From Septoria linicola (Eukaryota > Ascomycota > Dothideomycetes > Mycosphaerellales > Mycosphaerellaceae): a DNA stretch of 64,000 nt. Where the stretch lies: NCBI GenBank assembly GCA_024114885.1, contig CP099418.1, forward strand, positions 5,518,001-5,582,000. The letters are read 5' to 3'. The position numbers and the translations under genes are program-made. The notes beneath the pieces were generated by a model that was given only the letters and a program-made list of their open reading frames with translations, was not told where the DNA came from and searched no databases. The first letter of the stretch is position 1; the number at the start of each line of letters is the position of its first letter. Below, piece by piece: positions 1 through 11,573 of this stretch.

Positions 1-1038
1 CGGAGTCTGTCTCACGAGTGCGAAAGAACAGAGTGTTGCCATGATGATGGCCGTCCGTTTGCTTTGGAGCAAGTTCCTCGCCGAACATGTCATATGTCTC
101 TTGCCCAAAGAGAGTCTCTGCGCCAGCAAAGAGCCCCAGAATCGCCCTGCCAGAACAGTCAATGAAGGTCGATGCTGACAGTCGGACATGTTCGTTCACG
201 CGATAGCCATGAGCATCGGTGGACACGATCTGCGAGCCTTTGGTGATAGCATTGTAAGTTGTGTGCTCCAAGAATACCTTGACGTTTGGCTCATTTTGCA
301 GGAGACGCTTCGCACGAAGGTCGCCATTCGGCTCTCGATCAGCAATTGCGTCAATCAGCGGCCCTCTGACTCCTCGTGGGCGAAGGCCGACTTCGACGCT
401 AGAATTTCCTCCGAAGACTGGGCGGTTCTGCACGAGAGCCACCTTGAGCCCAAGACGTGCTGCCGTCAATGTAGCTGCAACTCCTGGCACACCACCACCG
501 ACGACCACCACATCGAAGTTGTACTTCTTTGCTGGCTCGACTGGATATCCATTTATGAGTCTTCGCCAGTTCCTGGAAGCGGCATTGACTTGATTCGGCG
601 GAGGCGTGCCCTCGCGACTGAAGAAGATAGCATCGCAGCGTCCACAGAAGCCCCGTCAGATCATGCAGAGCGATCGAATTGTCACCAGCGACTAGCTCAA
701 CTCGACCGCCAGCTTCCCACGACCAGTCCTGTCCATGAGCACCAAATTCTGCGGGCAAAGTCTTGCCATTGACAATGATGTTGAATCTGCCCGGGTGATG
801 TCTAGGGACCCAGTCCTTGGCGCGAACCCAGACATGATATGGTCCAGCTTGCTCTACAGTGATGGATGGCTGTTGTGGCATCACTTCACAGGCCGGCCGT
901 TACCATGAGCTAGAAGGTAGTTCTAGGGTGAGCCCATTTCTAGCTCAAATTGCGAGTCTACTACCCAGCCTCCATGATTGGAGAAAAAGACTCCGCTTCC
1001 ACAAGAAGGCCATTGCGAGGGAGAGGCTCTGCTGCCAT
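1..1038 (-). pseudogene. Decayed FAD-dependent oxidoreductase gene, 3' end outside window
   Basis: On the minus strand from an ATG at 1036-1038 one can follow a protein of the fungal FAD-dependent oxidoreductase type, but only by changing frame several times. It begins MAAEPLPRNGLLVEAESF. It continues in another frame with SNHGGWVVDSQFELEMGSP, meets an in-frame TAG at 923-925, and resumes with YLLAHGNGRPV and DATTAI. It changes frame again into ITVEQAGPYHVWVRAKDW and once more at the CCCC run at 651-654, where LTG is followed by FCGRCDAIFFSREGTPP. From about 650 down to base 1 the frame is fully open and carries a dinucleotide-binding glycine motif, VVVGGGVPGVAATLTAARLG. This pattern fits a gene broken by at least four frameshifts and one stop. 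Consensus errors are the alternative, because two lesions lie in homopolymers. The family typically has an N-terminal carbohydrate-binding-like region before the FAD domain, and that order is seen here. The substrate is unknown. Confidence 0.85.
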
Positions 1039-1275
1039 TCTAGAAGAGTGCAAGTCATGTTGTCGACTCAAATCGATACTGGATCGTAGAAGAGAGAACA
1101 AGAGCGCTGACTGGATGGACGGGCGAAGGCGCGGAACGGGGCGTGCCGCGAGCTATAGATGATGCTTCCCCATCACCCACTTCACATCGCATAGAGATAT
1201 CGTAAATGTTGCAATGATATAGACCTACCTAAACCAATCATTCCATTCATTTCCAACACCAATCTTCACAATACC

Positions 1276-4021
1276 CTACCTCTCCCCAAATCTCCTCCAC
1301 CCCCACCCAAAATGCTTCCTCAACCTACGACCAAAATACAACAGCTTCCCTCTAACAACCGGCGTAGCTTCTTTCCCGTGCGGTGCATGCAGAGTAATAG
1401 TTCCTTCAGGTCCGGAGAAAGACCATATAGAACCCTTGACGTGAGTGCCAGGATATCCGATGTCTGCCAATGCGGCGATGAAGTCGCTGTATCGGATCGT
1501 GCCGGCTTCGAGGGTGCGGCTTTGGTGCGGCCAAAGGCGAGCGAGAATCTGAAGGCTCGCAGCAGAGGCTGGGATCTTCGCGGGCGATGGAGGAGGTGAG
1601 AGAGGGTCGAAGGGTGCCTGAGGTGGTGGTGGTGTGTCTGCAGTGGGCAGGTCTTTGCGTTTAGGCTGCTTGGTCTCATCCTTGTTGCTTGTCCTGGGTT
1701 TCTTTGGCGAGGTGGCTGAGGATGCGAATCGTGCGTCTTCTAGTCTGCGTTTCTCATCTTCATCATCAGCTTTGCGCTTATTGAGCTTGCGATCCTTTTC
1801 CGCCTGTTGTTCTGCTTTTAACTCCTCGATATCAGCTTCGATGGTTTCGAGGAACTCCGGATCAGTGTAGTGATTGAGGACGCTGATATCTTTGCTTTGC
1901 TCAACAGACTGTCTAGTTGTGCCCGTCTTGTGAGCTGCGAGCATGACATCGATCTCTACCTCTCGCACCTCTGCCCAGAAGGCGTCGAGCGCGGTTCTGG
2001 CAGCTTTGGCTTTCTCCAGCCAATTGAGCGTTCTTTTTGGGTCGGCTGGCAGCTTGATCTCGTGGAAGCGCTTCAAGAGGTCCCCAGCCTTGGCTAGCCG
2101 CTGCTGGATCTGTTCGCCGGTCCATACTGGCTGAACTTCAGCACAATATGTCGCACCAGCTGATCCTAGTATGAACAGCGTAGAGGCCGCCAGGAGTATG
2201 TTAGAGTGGTCGTCCTTTATGGCATCCAGCTCCGGTCCTGTCATGTGCTTGAGCCGAGGATCGTGAGCTTCAAGAATGCTTTGCATCCATCGCGCGCCAG
2301 AGTAATCGAGCAGTATGTCCAAAATCCTAGAATGCGCCAGCAAGCTTGAGTCAATATTGTTGTCGGATGGAGAGTTGAGTAGATCGTCGATCACAGCGAT
2401 CAGATCCAGGTCTGCTCCGATAGACTTCTGTGTTGATTTCGATATCTCAGTCATTGCCCAAAGCAATGGGTCCGCCTCGAACTTCTTTGGCGTCAATTGG
2501 TGCTTGCGCTGCAACATATCGCGGGCCTCCACTAGCATTTCTCTTGTTTGACCGTTGACTGGCTTCAGCGACCTGTCGAAATAGCGGTCTTTCCGCAGTG
2601 CGCCTTTCACAATTGGTACGAGGCGATCCTCGAGGTGGCAACGGATTGCGGCGTGAGTATATGCCAAGACTTGATCCGGACGAACAGGCGAATCCGTGAC
2701 TGCAGCCATACTCCTGTGAACTTCTTCGGAATAAGGGCTCTCGCCTTTTAACTAGATGGCACAGGATCAGCGAACGTGGTAAAGCTCACAGCGCTTCTAC
2801 TCACGATACGTATCATCTCAATATAAACGTCCAAGGGCGACCAAAACTTTGCTCGGCTCAGCAATGGTTGTGTTAGTTCGAAAGCAATTGCGGACCACTT
2901 TTGCCCAAAGGGTTGTCGTCTGAAGTAGTCTCCTTGTGCAAATGTAGCCACTTGGTCATACGCAGATATTATGTCTATGAAGGACAGTCAGCCAGCTACA
3001 CATGATCTTGCGTCGCGTGGCTGGAGACCTACCTGTCTGCAGAAGCCAGAGCTCTTCGTCAATTGCCTCCAGTCGTGCGGAGATCATTTCGGCCATGGGA
3101 TCGAGACTAAAACTTGGCGGCGGTGCAAGCAATGGCCGAATAGGTAGGTACAAGTCCGAGCCCATAGTCTGAGTGCGAGTCAATTCTGCAAAATTTGTTG
3201 CGGCGCTGGCTTTCCAAAGGCTGTCTCCGTCGCTCTTGTCCCCAGCACCATCGAGGAGCACATCAGTTACCTTCCTAAGAGCAGTATATAGGGTATGCTG
3301 AGCCTCGAACAGTACCTGCGCGACCGGGAATCCAATCTGCTGCCACCGATGGAAAGCCTCATGCTCAAACTTCACAGGCTGTCCGTACGCCCCGGCAGTC
3401 GTTGCGAAGATGGCGTCACTATATGACATGTCGAGCAAGTTGATGCGACGGCCGAATTGAGATGCCTGAACGAGTAGTCAGTAGGTTGTGGCGGCAAACA
3501 TTGATTTGTCAGACCTTGTGATCGACCCAGGCCCATTCTGCTGGAACATGTTCTCTGCGCAGATCTAGCATCGAGAGTAGATTGGCTGGATCTTGAAGAA
3601 AGATCTCCTGACTGACGTATGGCAAAAGCAGTGATTGGCGACTTCGTTGACGGGCAGCTGGAGTGATGCCCTCTTCACACACGCTGAAGTATGCATGAAG
3701 ATGTCCCCAATTGCTCTTAGGGAAGCCTTCGAAGGCTTTGCGGGTGATGTCTGCTCTCCTGTTTGGCCTGAACCGCTTCCAACGGGTAAGGATCTGGTCA
3801 CCCCTGGCAGAGATCTGCTGACAGATGTAGGCATGATCGCTTGTAATTGATTCAAGATGAGCCTTGATGATGGCCAAAGCATTGTCTTCTTTCAAGAACG
3901 CCGTGTACGTGCGTATACCTAGATGTCTGTAATTATCGTTGCAGATCTCACAGGTCTGCGCCGTAGAGACTGGGTCACGACGGCAGGCTGCAGGGTGGGC
4001 TTTGAATGTCGTAGACGCCAT
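1276..4021 (-). CDS. Large unknown fungal protein with HicA-like C-terminal domain (four exons)
   Basis: Four exons join in frame: 4021..3515, 3465..3033, 2974..2805 and 2751..1276, with introns of 49 to 58 bases bordered by GT and AG. The product would be 861 residues from the ATG at 4019-4021. The start is uncertain, because the same frame stays open without an ATG for about 200 bases upstream and further exons are possible. The N-terminus has a small cysteine cluster (TCEIC). The middle is helical and without recognised motifs. Residues around 660-720 form a charged coiled-coil-like and proline-rich linker. The last 60 residues read DIGYPGTHVKGSIWSF and then LHAPHGKE, which resembles the HicA fold (Gly-Ser after a basic residue, then a hydrophobic strand and a histidine-proline-histidine stretch). 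Proteins of similar build are widespread in ascomycetes, some annotated as 'ipa protein', without known function. Family naming is from memory and is tentative; exon structure is well supported. Confidence 0.7.
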
Positions 4022-4605
4022 GGCGGCGTATTGCAACGGTCGATGTCCTGTCAGTGTGACCTCTTGTATTGAGGTGCCTGCGGAGGGATGATCCAAGATC
4101 ACTTCTTTGTGTGGTCGACTTCCGCTTCCGGAAAATAGCGGCTGACAACATTCTGCATATGGCTCTGTGGGATTACCCCGAGTTCCTTCTGAGGTCAGTC
4201 GGGCTACAGCAATGAGGAAGGCCCATTGCCTTGGCTCGAATCAGCCTGCTACCGGGCAGTCTCATTGAGATGTGCTGTTGGAAGGAGACGATTGCCTAGG
4301 CAGTGGTCTACACGGGTATCAGGATGGTGATCTACGATTCCCGCCGCTCGCTGAAGGAACTGAAGTGATCGTATTCGCGCAGGTGGCGAGTATCCAGGGC
4401 TCGCGAGCATTCCTGCAGTGCATGACAATGTGCCAAGTTGAGTACCTTTGTCATAAACCTATCAGAGTGCTTAGCAAAGCCAGATCTCACCGCAAATGGA
4501 ACAGATCTCAGACAAAGAGTCCATCGGCTGATTCTCACCCGCACTGCGACTTCTCATGTCCACGCAGTCTGCGTCTGCCTTGCTCATACGCCTACTTCCA
4601 TCACC
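4022..4605. other. Intergenic space between divergent genes
   Basis: This 584-base stretch lies between two divergently transcribed genes and should hold both promoters. On the minus strand the frame of the downstream gene remains open without a methionine codon to about 4237, so part of it may be 5' leader or a missed exon. No other gene is recognised. Confidence 0.5.
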
Positions 4606-5608
4606 ATGACAGCCGCCACACGCAAGACTGTCCGGCCCAGAGGCAGAATAGAGAAACCAGACTCAACGAGAACTCCCTCTCGTGGACGCACCGCAAATCG
4701 CGATACAAACACAACGCCTCGCGCACCGCGTGGCAGAGGCAAAAATCGACGTCCGCATGCCATCTCGCCAGATCGTGCCCAGCTAGCCAGCCAGGCTCTC
4801 GAAGCCAAACTTTTAGAAGAAGCTCACCCAAATCCGAAAGATTCTCCTGGAACATCCAATGTAGCTCGTGTCTACAACGAGATATACGAATCGAAGCCGC
4901 TGTCGCTTTCTTTTGTCGACCATGGTCATCTCGAATCGTCTCCAGACACAGTAACAATCACTCTGAATTTGATGGACTTTATGCTTGTGGAGGCCAACTG
5001 GTAGGTTGTGGCAGTTTCTGCGTCGCTTTCATACACTGACTTGGAGTAGGAATCCTGCGCTGAGTCAGAACAAGCTTGCTGCAAGTTGTTTCCTGTTTGC
5101 ATCTCGCATTACAGGCCTGGCCAACGAGGCGGGGGACATTGCCGTAAGTTTCGAATATGAAAACCAAGCGAACGCGAGTGCCTGGGCGACTTGGATAACC
5201 ACGATGGGTCCAAATGCTGCAAACCATTTCACCATGCAGGCGAGGGCGGCACAAGCGCTGCGTGTGTCAGCTGAGGATGTGGAGATGGGGTACGAGATAT
5301 TGTGGGAGATGAGAGAGATGATGGGTGAGCTCGTTGGGAAGTTTTCCACTCAGCTGGAGAGCTTGCAGGTTCCTGCTGGATATCGGCAGGTGCTGCAGGA
5401 GGAGCAGGAGCAGCAACACAGCAAAGCTGATGTTGAGGAAACAGTGGACAGGCAGGAAGAAGAAGCAGAGGCCATTCAGCAGCCGCCAGTTGATGGTGGC
5501 AACGAGGAAACCAATCCAGCTGCGACAGAGGATGACTTGTTGGTGGACAATCCAGAGCTGGTCGAACTGGATGACTTTGAAACCTCGGTAGAAGACTTTG
5601 GTAGCTGA
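4606..5608 (+). CDS. Unknown protein, 317 residues, two exons
   Basis: The exons are 4606..5000 and 5050..5608, separated by a 49-base intron (gtaggt..gagtag) that restores Trp-Asn across the junction. The N-terminal 60 residues are basic and rich in Arg, Thr and Pro, with RGR motifs suggesting a disordered, possibly nucleic-acid-binding tail. A folded central part (about residues 100-245) contains aromatic and alanine-rich helices. The C-terminus is strongly acidic (Glu/Asp-rich, ending VEDFGS). I do not recognise the family. The ATG at 4606 was chosen because it opens the continuous frame and sits in a CACCATGA context. Function is not assigned. Confidence 0.7.
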
Positions 5609-6445
5609 GCTGATGAGCTGATGTAAACGCGGTGGCGTAGTGAGCTTAGCTACAGCATCAGATACTCAGCATGGCACGATCGCTGCGCACGTAATGGCAT
5701 TGTACGTTGTATGGTAAGCAAGCCACAAGCATGTGCTAGTCTCACCATCAGCAAAGACAAGCAGTTGCCTACATTCTTTGCGCGTGTCGTCCCGGAAGCG
5801 GCGATCAGCCGAGTGTCGGCGCAAGATTCACCGCAAGGCAGCAGGATTATGATATCGTTGACGCAATGGTGCCGTGGATGTGGATGTGTGCGATGAGTGA
5901 AGACGAGGCAGACTGGAAGAGAAAAGACGGACGGGCAATGGCAGTGCATGCAGGCGGAGCTCACGGTGCCGCGAAAGCTAAAACGAGACAAGGTTCAGCT
6001 TAACTTAGAACTAGCGCCTAAGATGCGACCCTGAGTGTTTTGAGCAAGAAGGTGCTGCTGCTGTGCTTGCGCTCTTTCCCGACAGATTATCTGCATCTCT
6101 ACACTTCTCCACCAACACACGACTCGAGCAGCATCTCCCACCATACGACATCAGACTGAGCAAAGATAGACGTCAGCAGCATCGCAGAGGACATCGCAGT
6201 GAATACGCCCTTGGAGCAGGCCTCCGCGACCATCTCAGGAGTTGACATTAGGCCACAACTGTGCAAGAGTCAGGCGACAGCATACCACCAATATGGCGGT
6301 AAGTGACCTCATCGCGTGCTACACCTTCACAAGCAAACATCGTATGATGCGCAGGCATCAACATGGTTGTCGCTCTTCATATCTGGCACGCCGTTGCCAT
6401 TGAGATGTGGAGCACTAACAACAACAACAACAACAGCCGCTGACA
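5609..6445. other. Intergenic region and 5' leader of the syntaxin gene
   Basis: No gene is recognised. The right part is the leader of the syntaxin gene and contains an ATG at about 6294 followed by GCG and a GTAAGT donor-like site. Splicing to the AG near 6355 would give a frame different from the syntaxin, so it would act as an upstream reading frame at most. Confidence 0.4.
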
Positions 6446-6486
6446 ATGGCCTCACAGTACAACAACAACAACAACAACAACAATAA
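6416..6486 (+). repeat. CAA/AAC microsatellite flanking the syntaxin start codon
   Basis: Two CAA-type tracts lie on either side of the ATG at 6446. The first is in the leader (about 6416-6435). The second (about 6459-6486) encodes a run of nine asparagines at residues 6-14 of the syntaxin. Such tracts vary in length between strains. Confidence 0.85.
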
Positions 6487-7515
6487 TGCCTATGGCAACA
6501 ACACCTACGGCGGCGGAGGCTATGGTCAGTCGAATCCCTACGATACCGACGGCAGCTATGGCAATCCACCTCCAGCATACGGCGGCGGCGTCGAGATGCA
6601 GCCCCTAACGCAGAATGGCGCTCCATACTCGTCCACTCCCGAACCACAGCGCGATCCAAACCAGATCCTGAACGACTGCCGCGCTGTTGGTCGCGCCATT
6701 GACGACCTGGAGGGACGATTGGCGGAGCTGCAGAGACTACAGCGCACCTTCATTTCCAGTGCCGGTGTGTCCAACAAAGATGTCGATGCTCTCAGTGCAG
6801 ACATCATGTCGGGTTACCGTGGATTGGCAGATCGTGTGAAGCGCATCAAGAGTCAGCCAGATGCTGGAAACCCACGGAACAAGCCACAGGTCGATGCGCT
6901 CGATAGGAGGATACGAAAGGCGATCCAGTCATACCAGCAGACCGAGGCCGCATTCCGCAAAGATGTGCAGGAGCAGCAGCGCCGTCAATATCTGATTGTG
7001 AAGCCTGATGCGTCGGAAAGTGAGATTCGCGAGGCTACTGAGGGTGCTGGAGACACCCAGATCTTCCAGCAGGCTCTCCTGCAGTCCGATCGTAGAGGTC
7101 AGGCCAACAGCACACTGCGCAACGTGCAGCAGCGTCACGATGCCATCCAGCAGATCGAGAGGACCATGATTGAGCTCCAGCAACTGTTCCAGGACCTGGA
7201 TGCTATTGTCGTTCAGCAGGAAGTTGCAGTGGCGGACATCGAGACCAAGGCTGAGGAGACCTACACTCACATCGAGGCCGGCAACGTGCATCTGGACAAG
7301 GGGGTCAGCAGTGCTCGTGCTGCCCGCAAGAAGAAGTGGATTTGCCTGGGTATCTGTGGTGAGTGTTCCTGTCTCAACTCGAGCTGTATCTTTGCTGATC
7401 ATATTCTTCAGTGGCCATTATCCTCATCATTGTTCTCATCATCGTCATTTACGGCGCCACAGCAGGAGGATGGTTCAAGAGCAACAACAATAACAACAAT
7501 GCCAACCCTCAGTGA
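6446..7515 (+). CDS. SSO1: Plasma-membrane syntaxin (Qa-SNARE, Sso1/Sso2 type)
   Basis: The exons are 6446..7358 and 7412..7515, giving 338 residues. After an Asn/Gly/Tyr-rich N-terminal tail (residues 1-55) comes the three-helix Habc domain (about 70-190), then the SNARE helix (about 215-285) with ELQQLFQDLDAIVVQQE. Its second consecutive Gln aligns with the zero-layer glutamine of Qa-SNAREs. A basic RKKK juxtamembrane patch follows, then a C-terminal membrane anchor rich in Ile and Val, and a short Asn-rich end. The intron falls just inside the start of the anchor and must be removed to encode it. Qa-SNAREs of this type sit on the plasma membrane and pair with Sec9 and Snc proteins to fuse exocytic vesicles. 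The extra polar C-terminal tail after the anchor (WFKSNNNNNNANPQ) is slightly unusual. The intron placement restores a canonical tail anchor, so the call is firm. Confidence 0.93.
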
Positions 7516-8843
7516 GCTGGGCTCACTTGACCTTTTGTATACCACTTTTGAGATACCACAGTACCTTTCACTATGTGAGACGACCCTACCTACAGAACTA
7601 GTGTGTAATAATCAAAACAGCAACATTATGACAATAGTGCATGTTTCCATCAGCAGTCTTGTCTGAGCCGTGCGTTGACCTCGTTACCATCGACAGTCAA
7701 GGTGCTGGTGCAGTAGATCGGATGAACAATGAAGACCACCATGCTCTCAGCAAATATGTCAGGCACAAGCCGTGAATGTCACCCCCTTACTCATCTCACG
7801 CCACATATCTCCAGACGCCCACTTCGGATACTGTTCTCGGAACGCACCCACGCAGACATCCCTCAGCACGATCTTACACACATCCAATAACATCTTCACG
7901 TGTGGTCGTCGAGAAGCCGAGTAAGAGCACCGCGACATTTTCGAAAACCAGATATCGGACGATTGATCGTGAGATCAGACACCTTTATGGAGCTTCTGCG
8001 GGAGGGACTTGCCTTTTCTTGAAGGTGGAGGAGGTAGGTAGGCAACATCATCTCTTTTCCCCCCCCCCCCCCCAATGATCGAAAAAAGGAGAAAATCCAG
8101 CCTTGGCGGGTGGAAGGACTTGTCTTCGCTTCGACTATGGACAGTCCAATGAATTTTTTGCAGATTATACAAAGTGAGGGATGTACGTTGGAAGATGGAT
8201 ATATCGACTGCAGTATGTGCCATCGCGAGCGGGGAGAGGTCGAAGTCTGGAAGGTGTAGTGAAGAATGTACCCCGAGCGGAAGGTCTCGCGGGAAGTGTT
8301 TTCGAGGTCATCATGGATTAACTAGTGTGAGAAGGTGGATGGACGTATGAGAAATGTGAGATGCATGAACAGATTGCGGAGTGAGGGGAGAGGGTTCGAT
8401 GATGATGGGGTGTGATGAGTTGGGAGAGAGAGAGAGTAGAAGAGGTCGGAAAGTGGTGGTGAGGATGGTGAGGAGGTGCGCGTCGGAACAGGTGGATCTG
8501 TGCCGCTGTGTGGTACTGTACTACCTCCTGCAAGTGCCGGAGACAGATGATATGGTGTGATATATGCCGTGAGATGGTCTGGTGTTGGTAGAACTGCGTC
8601 GGCTTTAGAGAGGTGATCCGGTCTCGGGCGAAGACGGACTATGGTTTCCAAAAGTGCAGTTGAGTTGAAGGCGTCTTGATCAATGCTTGTCACCAGTAGT
8701 GCAGTCTTGCATTCAGTTGAGCTCATTTGGCTCTGCTGACAGTCAGGAAGAAGCACTTTACAGTTGGTAGAGCGTGACCAAGAACTGTTCCTGCCTTCTC
8801 CAGGTTAAGAACACCATTATCTTCGAACAATCGTTATTGCTAA
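7516..8843. other. Intergenic region, no gene recognised
   Basis: About 1.3 kb separates the convergent syntaxin and MFS transporter genes. It includes a poly-C run (8059-8073). Short open frames here have poor codon use and no recognisable protein. Confidence 0.5.
8059..8073 (+). repeat. Poly-C tract, 15 bases
   Basis: Fifteen consecutive C residues are read directly from the sequence. The tract lies between convergent genes and its length may be inexact, because long homopolymers are prone to consensus error. Confidence 0.9.
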
Positions 8844-10534
8844 CTACGAGCCAGTCTCTTCATCCTTGACCACAGCCTCCTTCTCAACAGCTTCTGGTCT
8901 TGGACTCGAAATCCTCTTCCGCCTCCACTGCCTGCCCTTCCATTGCAGAACTACCACCGGCAGGACAGCGCACAAGAAAATCAAACCAGCCATGAGTCCA
9001 CCACTCCCAGCAGCACCCAGCGCCTCAAGCATGTCCGGGTACCAGAAAGGCCCCACAAACGCCCACGTCGATCGAACAACATTGATGAACGTTCCGATGC
9101 TGGCACTGTGCTCCAAGTGACAATCGACAGCATAGGTCGTCGACACAGTCGCAATGATTTGATTACCAACAGCAGCAATCGCGATGCCGACGATTGGCGT
9201 GACATCCCAATGTCCTTGCGGCAGCTGTTGGAACCGGACTCCAAACACAATGACGCCCACCATACCCAAGACGAATCCAACATACGACAGCCAAAGACGA
9301 TGTTCCGGCGGAGGCGATCGATAACCCATCTGCTTCGCTTTATGATTCATCCAGAAATCACTCAGTCTCCCGCCAATCTGCTCGCCGATGATACTTCCAA
9401 TGATGATCCCCAGAAACTGCAGTCCAAGTTGCTGAGCATTGAATCCAAATTTCGGCACGAAAAGCTGTGGAATCTCGACTGTAAGCAGCACACTGCAGAA
9501 TCCAAACACGATCGAGTATGCAATAGTTGGGATGACGATGGATGGATACTTGAATAAGCTGAGTGGTTGGATGAATTCGTACATTTTGAGCGGGTTGGGA
9601 TCGAGACGGCCGAAAGTGAGGTATTCTTGCTTGAAGGCTGAGCCAGTATGTTGCACGCCTTTGCGGACGTAGCGAGTTTCAGGCTGTAGGAACAGCGCGA
9701 AGATGAATTGGAGGCCGTTGACGATTGCTAGCACCCAGTAGATCCATCTGTAGTTACCGGTCTGCGTGACGACGAAGCCCATGACGAAGGGCCCGAGGGG
9801 CGGGCCTGTAGCAGTAAGTCAGTAAAGGCTCAAATCTATCGCATGCGGTTCTGGCAACACTCACCCAATGTGACAAGCAACGTCCACACACCCATGAACT
9901 GCCCTCTCTGCCTTTTGAAATACGTCTCAGTCACCACACCACTCCCAATCGCTCCCGGCGGACTAATGAAGAATGCCGTAAAAGCTCTGCACACTGCCAT
10001 CGTCGCATAACTATGCGACAGCGCACACCCCACATTGAACAGCAGCGATCCCAGTGTACTTATCAACCACACCGGTCTGCGTCCATATCGATTCGAAATC
10101 GGTTTCCAGAACAGCGGCGCATATCCCAAAATGGCAATCTGCAAAGACGTCAAGTACGAAGCTCGTGTAATCGACGTTTCGAATTCTTCTGCCATGGTTT
10201 CGTAGGCGGGGATGATGGCTGCGGCGATGAATGTGGTCATCATGGCGTGGAAAGCGACACACGTGAGATTTGCGAGTTTCTTCCATTCTGGCCAGTTGTA
10301 CGGGTCGGCTGGGTCTGCTGAGGGTATGGGGTCGAGATCGAGTGTGCCATGTCGGCTGATGAGGTAGTCGCGGTGGGCTTGGGGGAGGTGTGCTGCTTCG
10401 CCGAGACTGATGTTTGTTGCTCGATGGCCAATTTGGATGTCTGTAGTGGCGATCTTTGGGTCGATAGCTTCGTTGTTGCTTGTTGGAGTGAGATTGCCGT
10501 GGGCGAAGTCCTGCTTCTCGCCGATGTGCGCCAT
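8844..10534 (-). CDS. MFS transporter, DHA1-like drug/H+ antiporter type
   Basis: The exons are 10534..9865 and 9805..8844, with a 59-base intron (gtgagt..ctacag), giving 543 residues. The cytosolic N-terminus carries PYNWPEWKK, a pattern common just before the first helix of fungal DHA1 transporters. Helix-rich halves follow, with the loop 2-3 motif SNRYGRRPVW (RxGRR type) and the antiporter-like motif GPPLGPFVMGFV after the intron. ETRY follows helix 6 as in this subfamily. A long central loop contains the segment before LFKYPSIVIPTIAY. The C-terminal tail is charged. The family expels drugs or natural products or takes up small molecules; the substrate cannot be read from sequence. An upstream in-frame extension to 10756 is open but poorly conserved in style, so the ATG at 10534 is preferred. 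The next gene upstream is a P450 on the same strand, about 1 kb away. Confidence 0.9.
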
Positions 10535-11573
10535 TTTGGCTGGAATGAAGACCGCTGATATCCTGTTGCAAAGTCCCGATAACTGTCTTATATCCTCGAG
10601 CCAAGTCGATTGGCTGTTTCCAAGCCAATCCAAGCCTTTCAGCCTCACACTCTCACGCGATATCTCTCGAGCTTGAAGAGAATCTCGCAGCACAAATTTA
10701 GACGAAAATATCACAAAACGGCCCTTCCACGCTTTTGAGTCGAGTGAGCCAAGCACTCCTTCGTGGTTGAGAACGAGTCAACGTCTCGATAAAGCAGTGA
10801 AGGTGGAACCCAGCAGTCCTGATGCGAATAAAGTCGAGCAAACAGCGTAGAGTGGTGTCCGAAGAGAGGAAGACTCGCTCGAGAAATCCCAGTCTCTTCG
10901 CCTCTGGCCTATATAAATAGCCAGCAAGTGCATCTGGGCAACCGAGACAGCTTCAGTCGCGGCAGAAGCCATCAACCCCAGGCTATAGGCATTTCTACTC
11001 CGCGCAGCATCTTGCCTCTCTCCACAACTTCACCCGCACGACGATCTATCCTTCTCCAGGCCAGTTGGTGGCCTTCGAGAAGCCATCCTAGATGCCGTCT
11101 TGCGATTCCGAAAGACTTCGGCGAGAGTAGTACCGCGCGTCTGATGGAGGTGTGGATATATTGGATATGTATTGAGGAACGTGCTTAGCTCGCTTGAGTA
11201 TGGTGAAGCCGAAGTCGAAGCATTCCAAGCTTTTGAGTGGCTTCGCTTCGCGCTGTTCCCTGCCAAGTGCACATGGGTGGCCGCTTGAGCCGCAAGCCGG
11301 CAAAGTGGGCCAGTCGAGGGCTTGCTGCTGAGCTTCGCCCGAGAGGCAGTTCGATTCGGCTTTTACAATCAGGCTCATCATTTACTGATTGTCAAGCATA
11401 CGCGGAAGTGATGCGTGTTCCGCGCCCTCGTGGAGGAAGTACCGGAGTATTGAAGGATAGGTAGGCTTAGGACGTGCCAATGACGTGCCGTATTATTGTG
11501 GACATGCAGCTTAAGACCTGGTGGAGCATCAATCAGCAGTCTACGTGTATAAGACTGCTGTACACATGTGCAT
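10535..11573. other. Intergenic region between P450 and MFS genes
   Basis: Both flanking genes run leftward, so this stretch should hold the 3' end of the P450 gene and the promoter of the MFS gene. A TATA-like element is noted separately. No other gene is recognised. Confidence 0.5.
10910..10919. promoter_or_regulatory. TATA-like element
   Basis: TATATAAATA is present about 375 bases upstream of the MFS transporter ATG. In plus orientation it is a better TATA match than in minus orientation. No plus-strand gene follows, so its use by the MFS gene is only inferred. Confidence 0.3.

Noticed and set aside
4272..5039. 255-codon plus-strand frame
   Set aside because: It overlaps the first exon of the two-exon gene at 4606 in another frame and has poor composition.
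6294..6445. Upstream ATG-GCG exon spliced to the syntaxin
   Set aside because: The joined frame differs from the syntaxin frame, so it would not extend the protein.
10535..10756. N-terminal extension of the MFS transporter
   Set aside because: The stretch is open but lacks features of the family and contains a start context weaker than the one at 10534.
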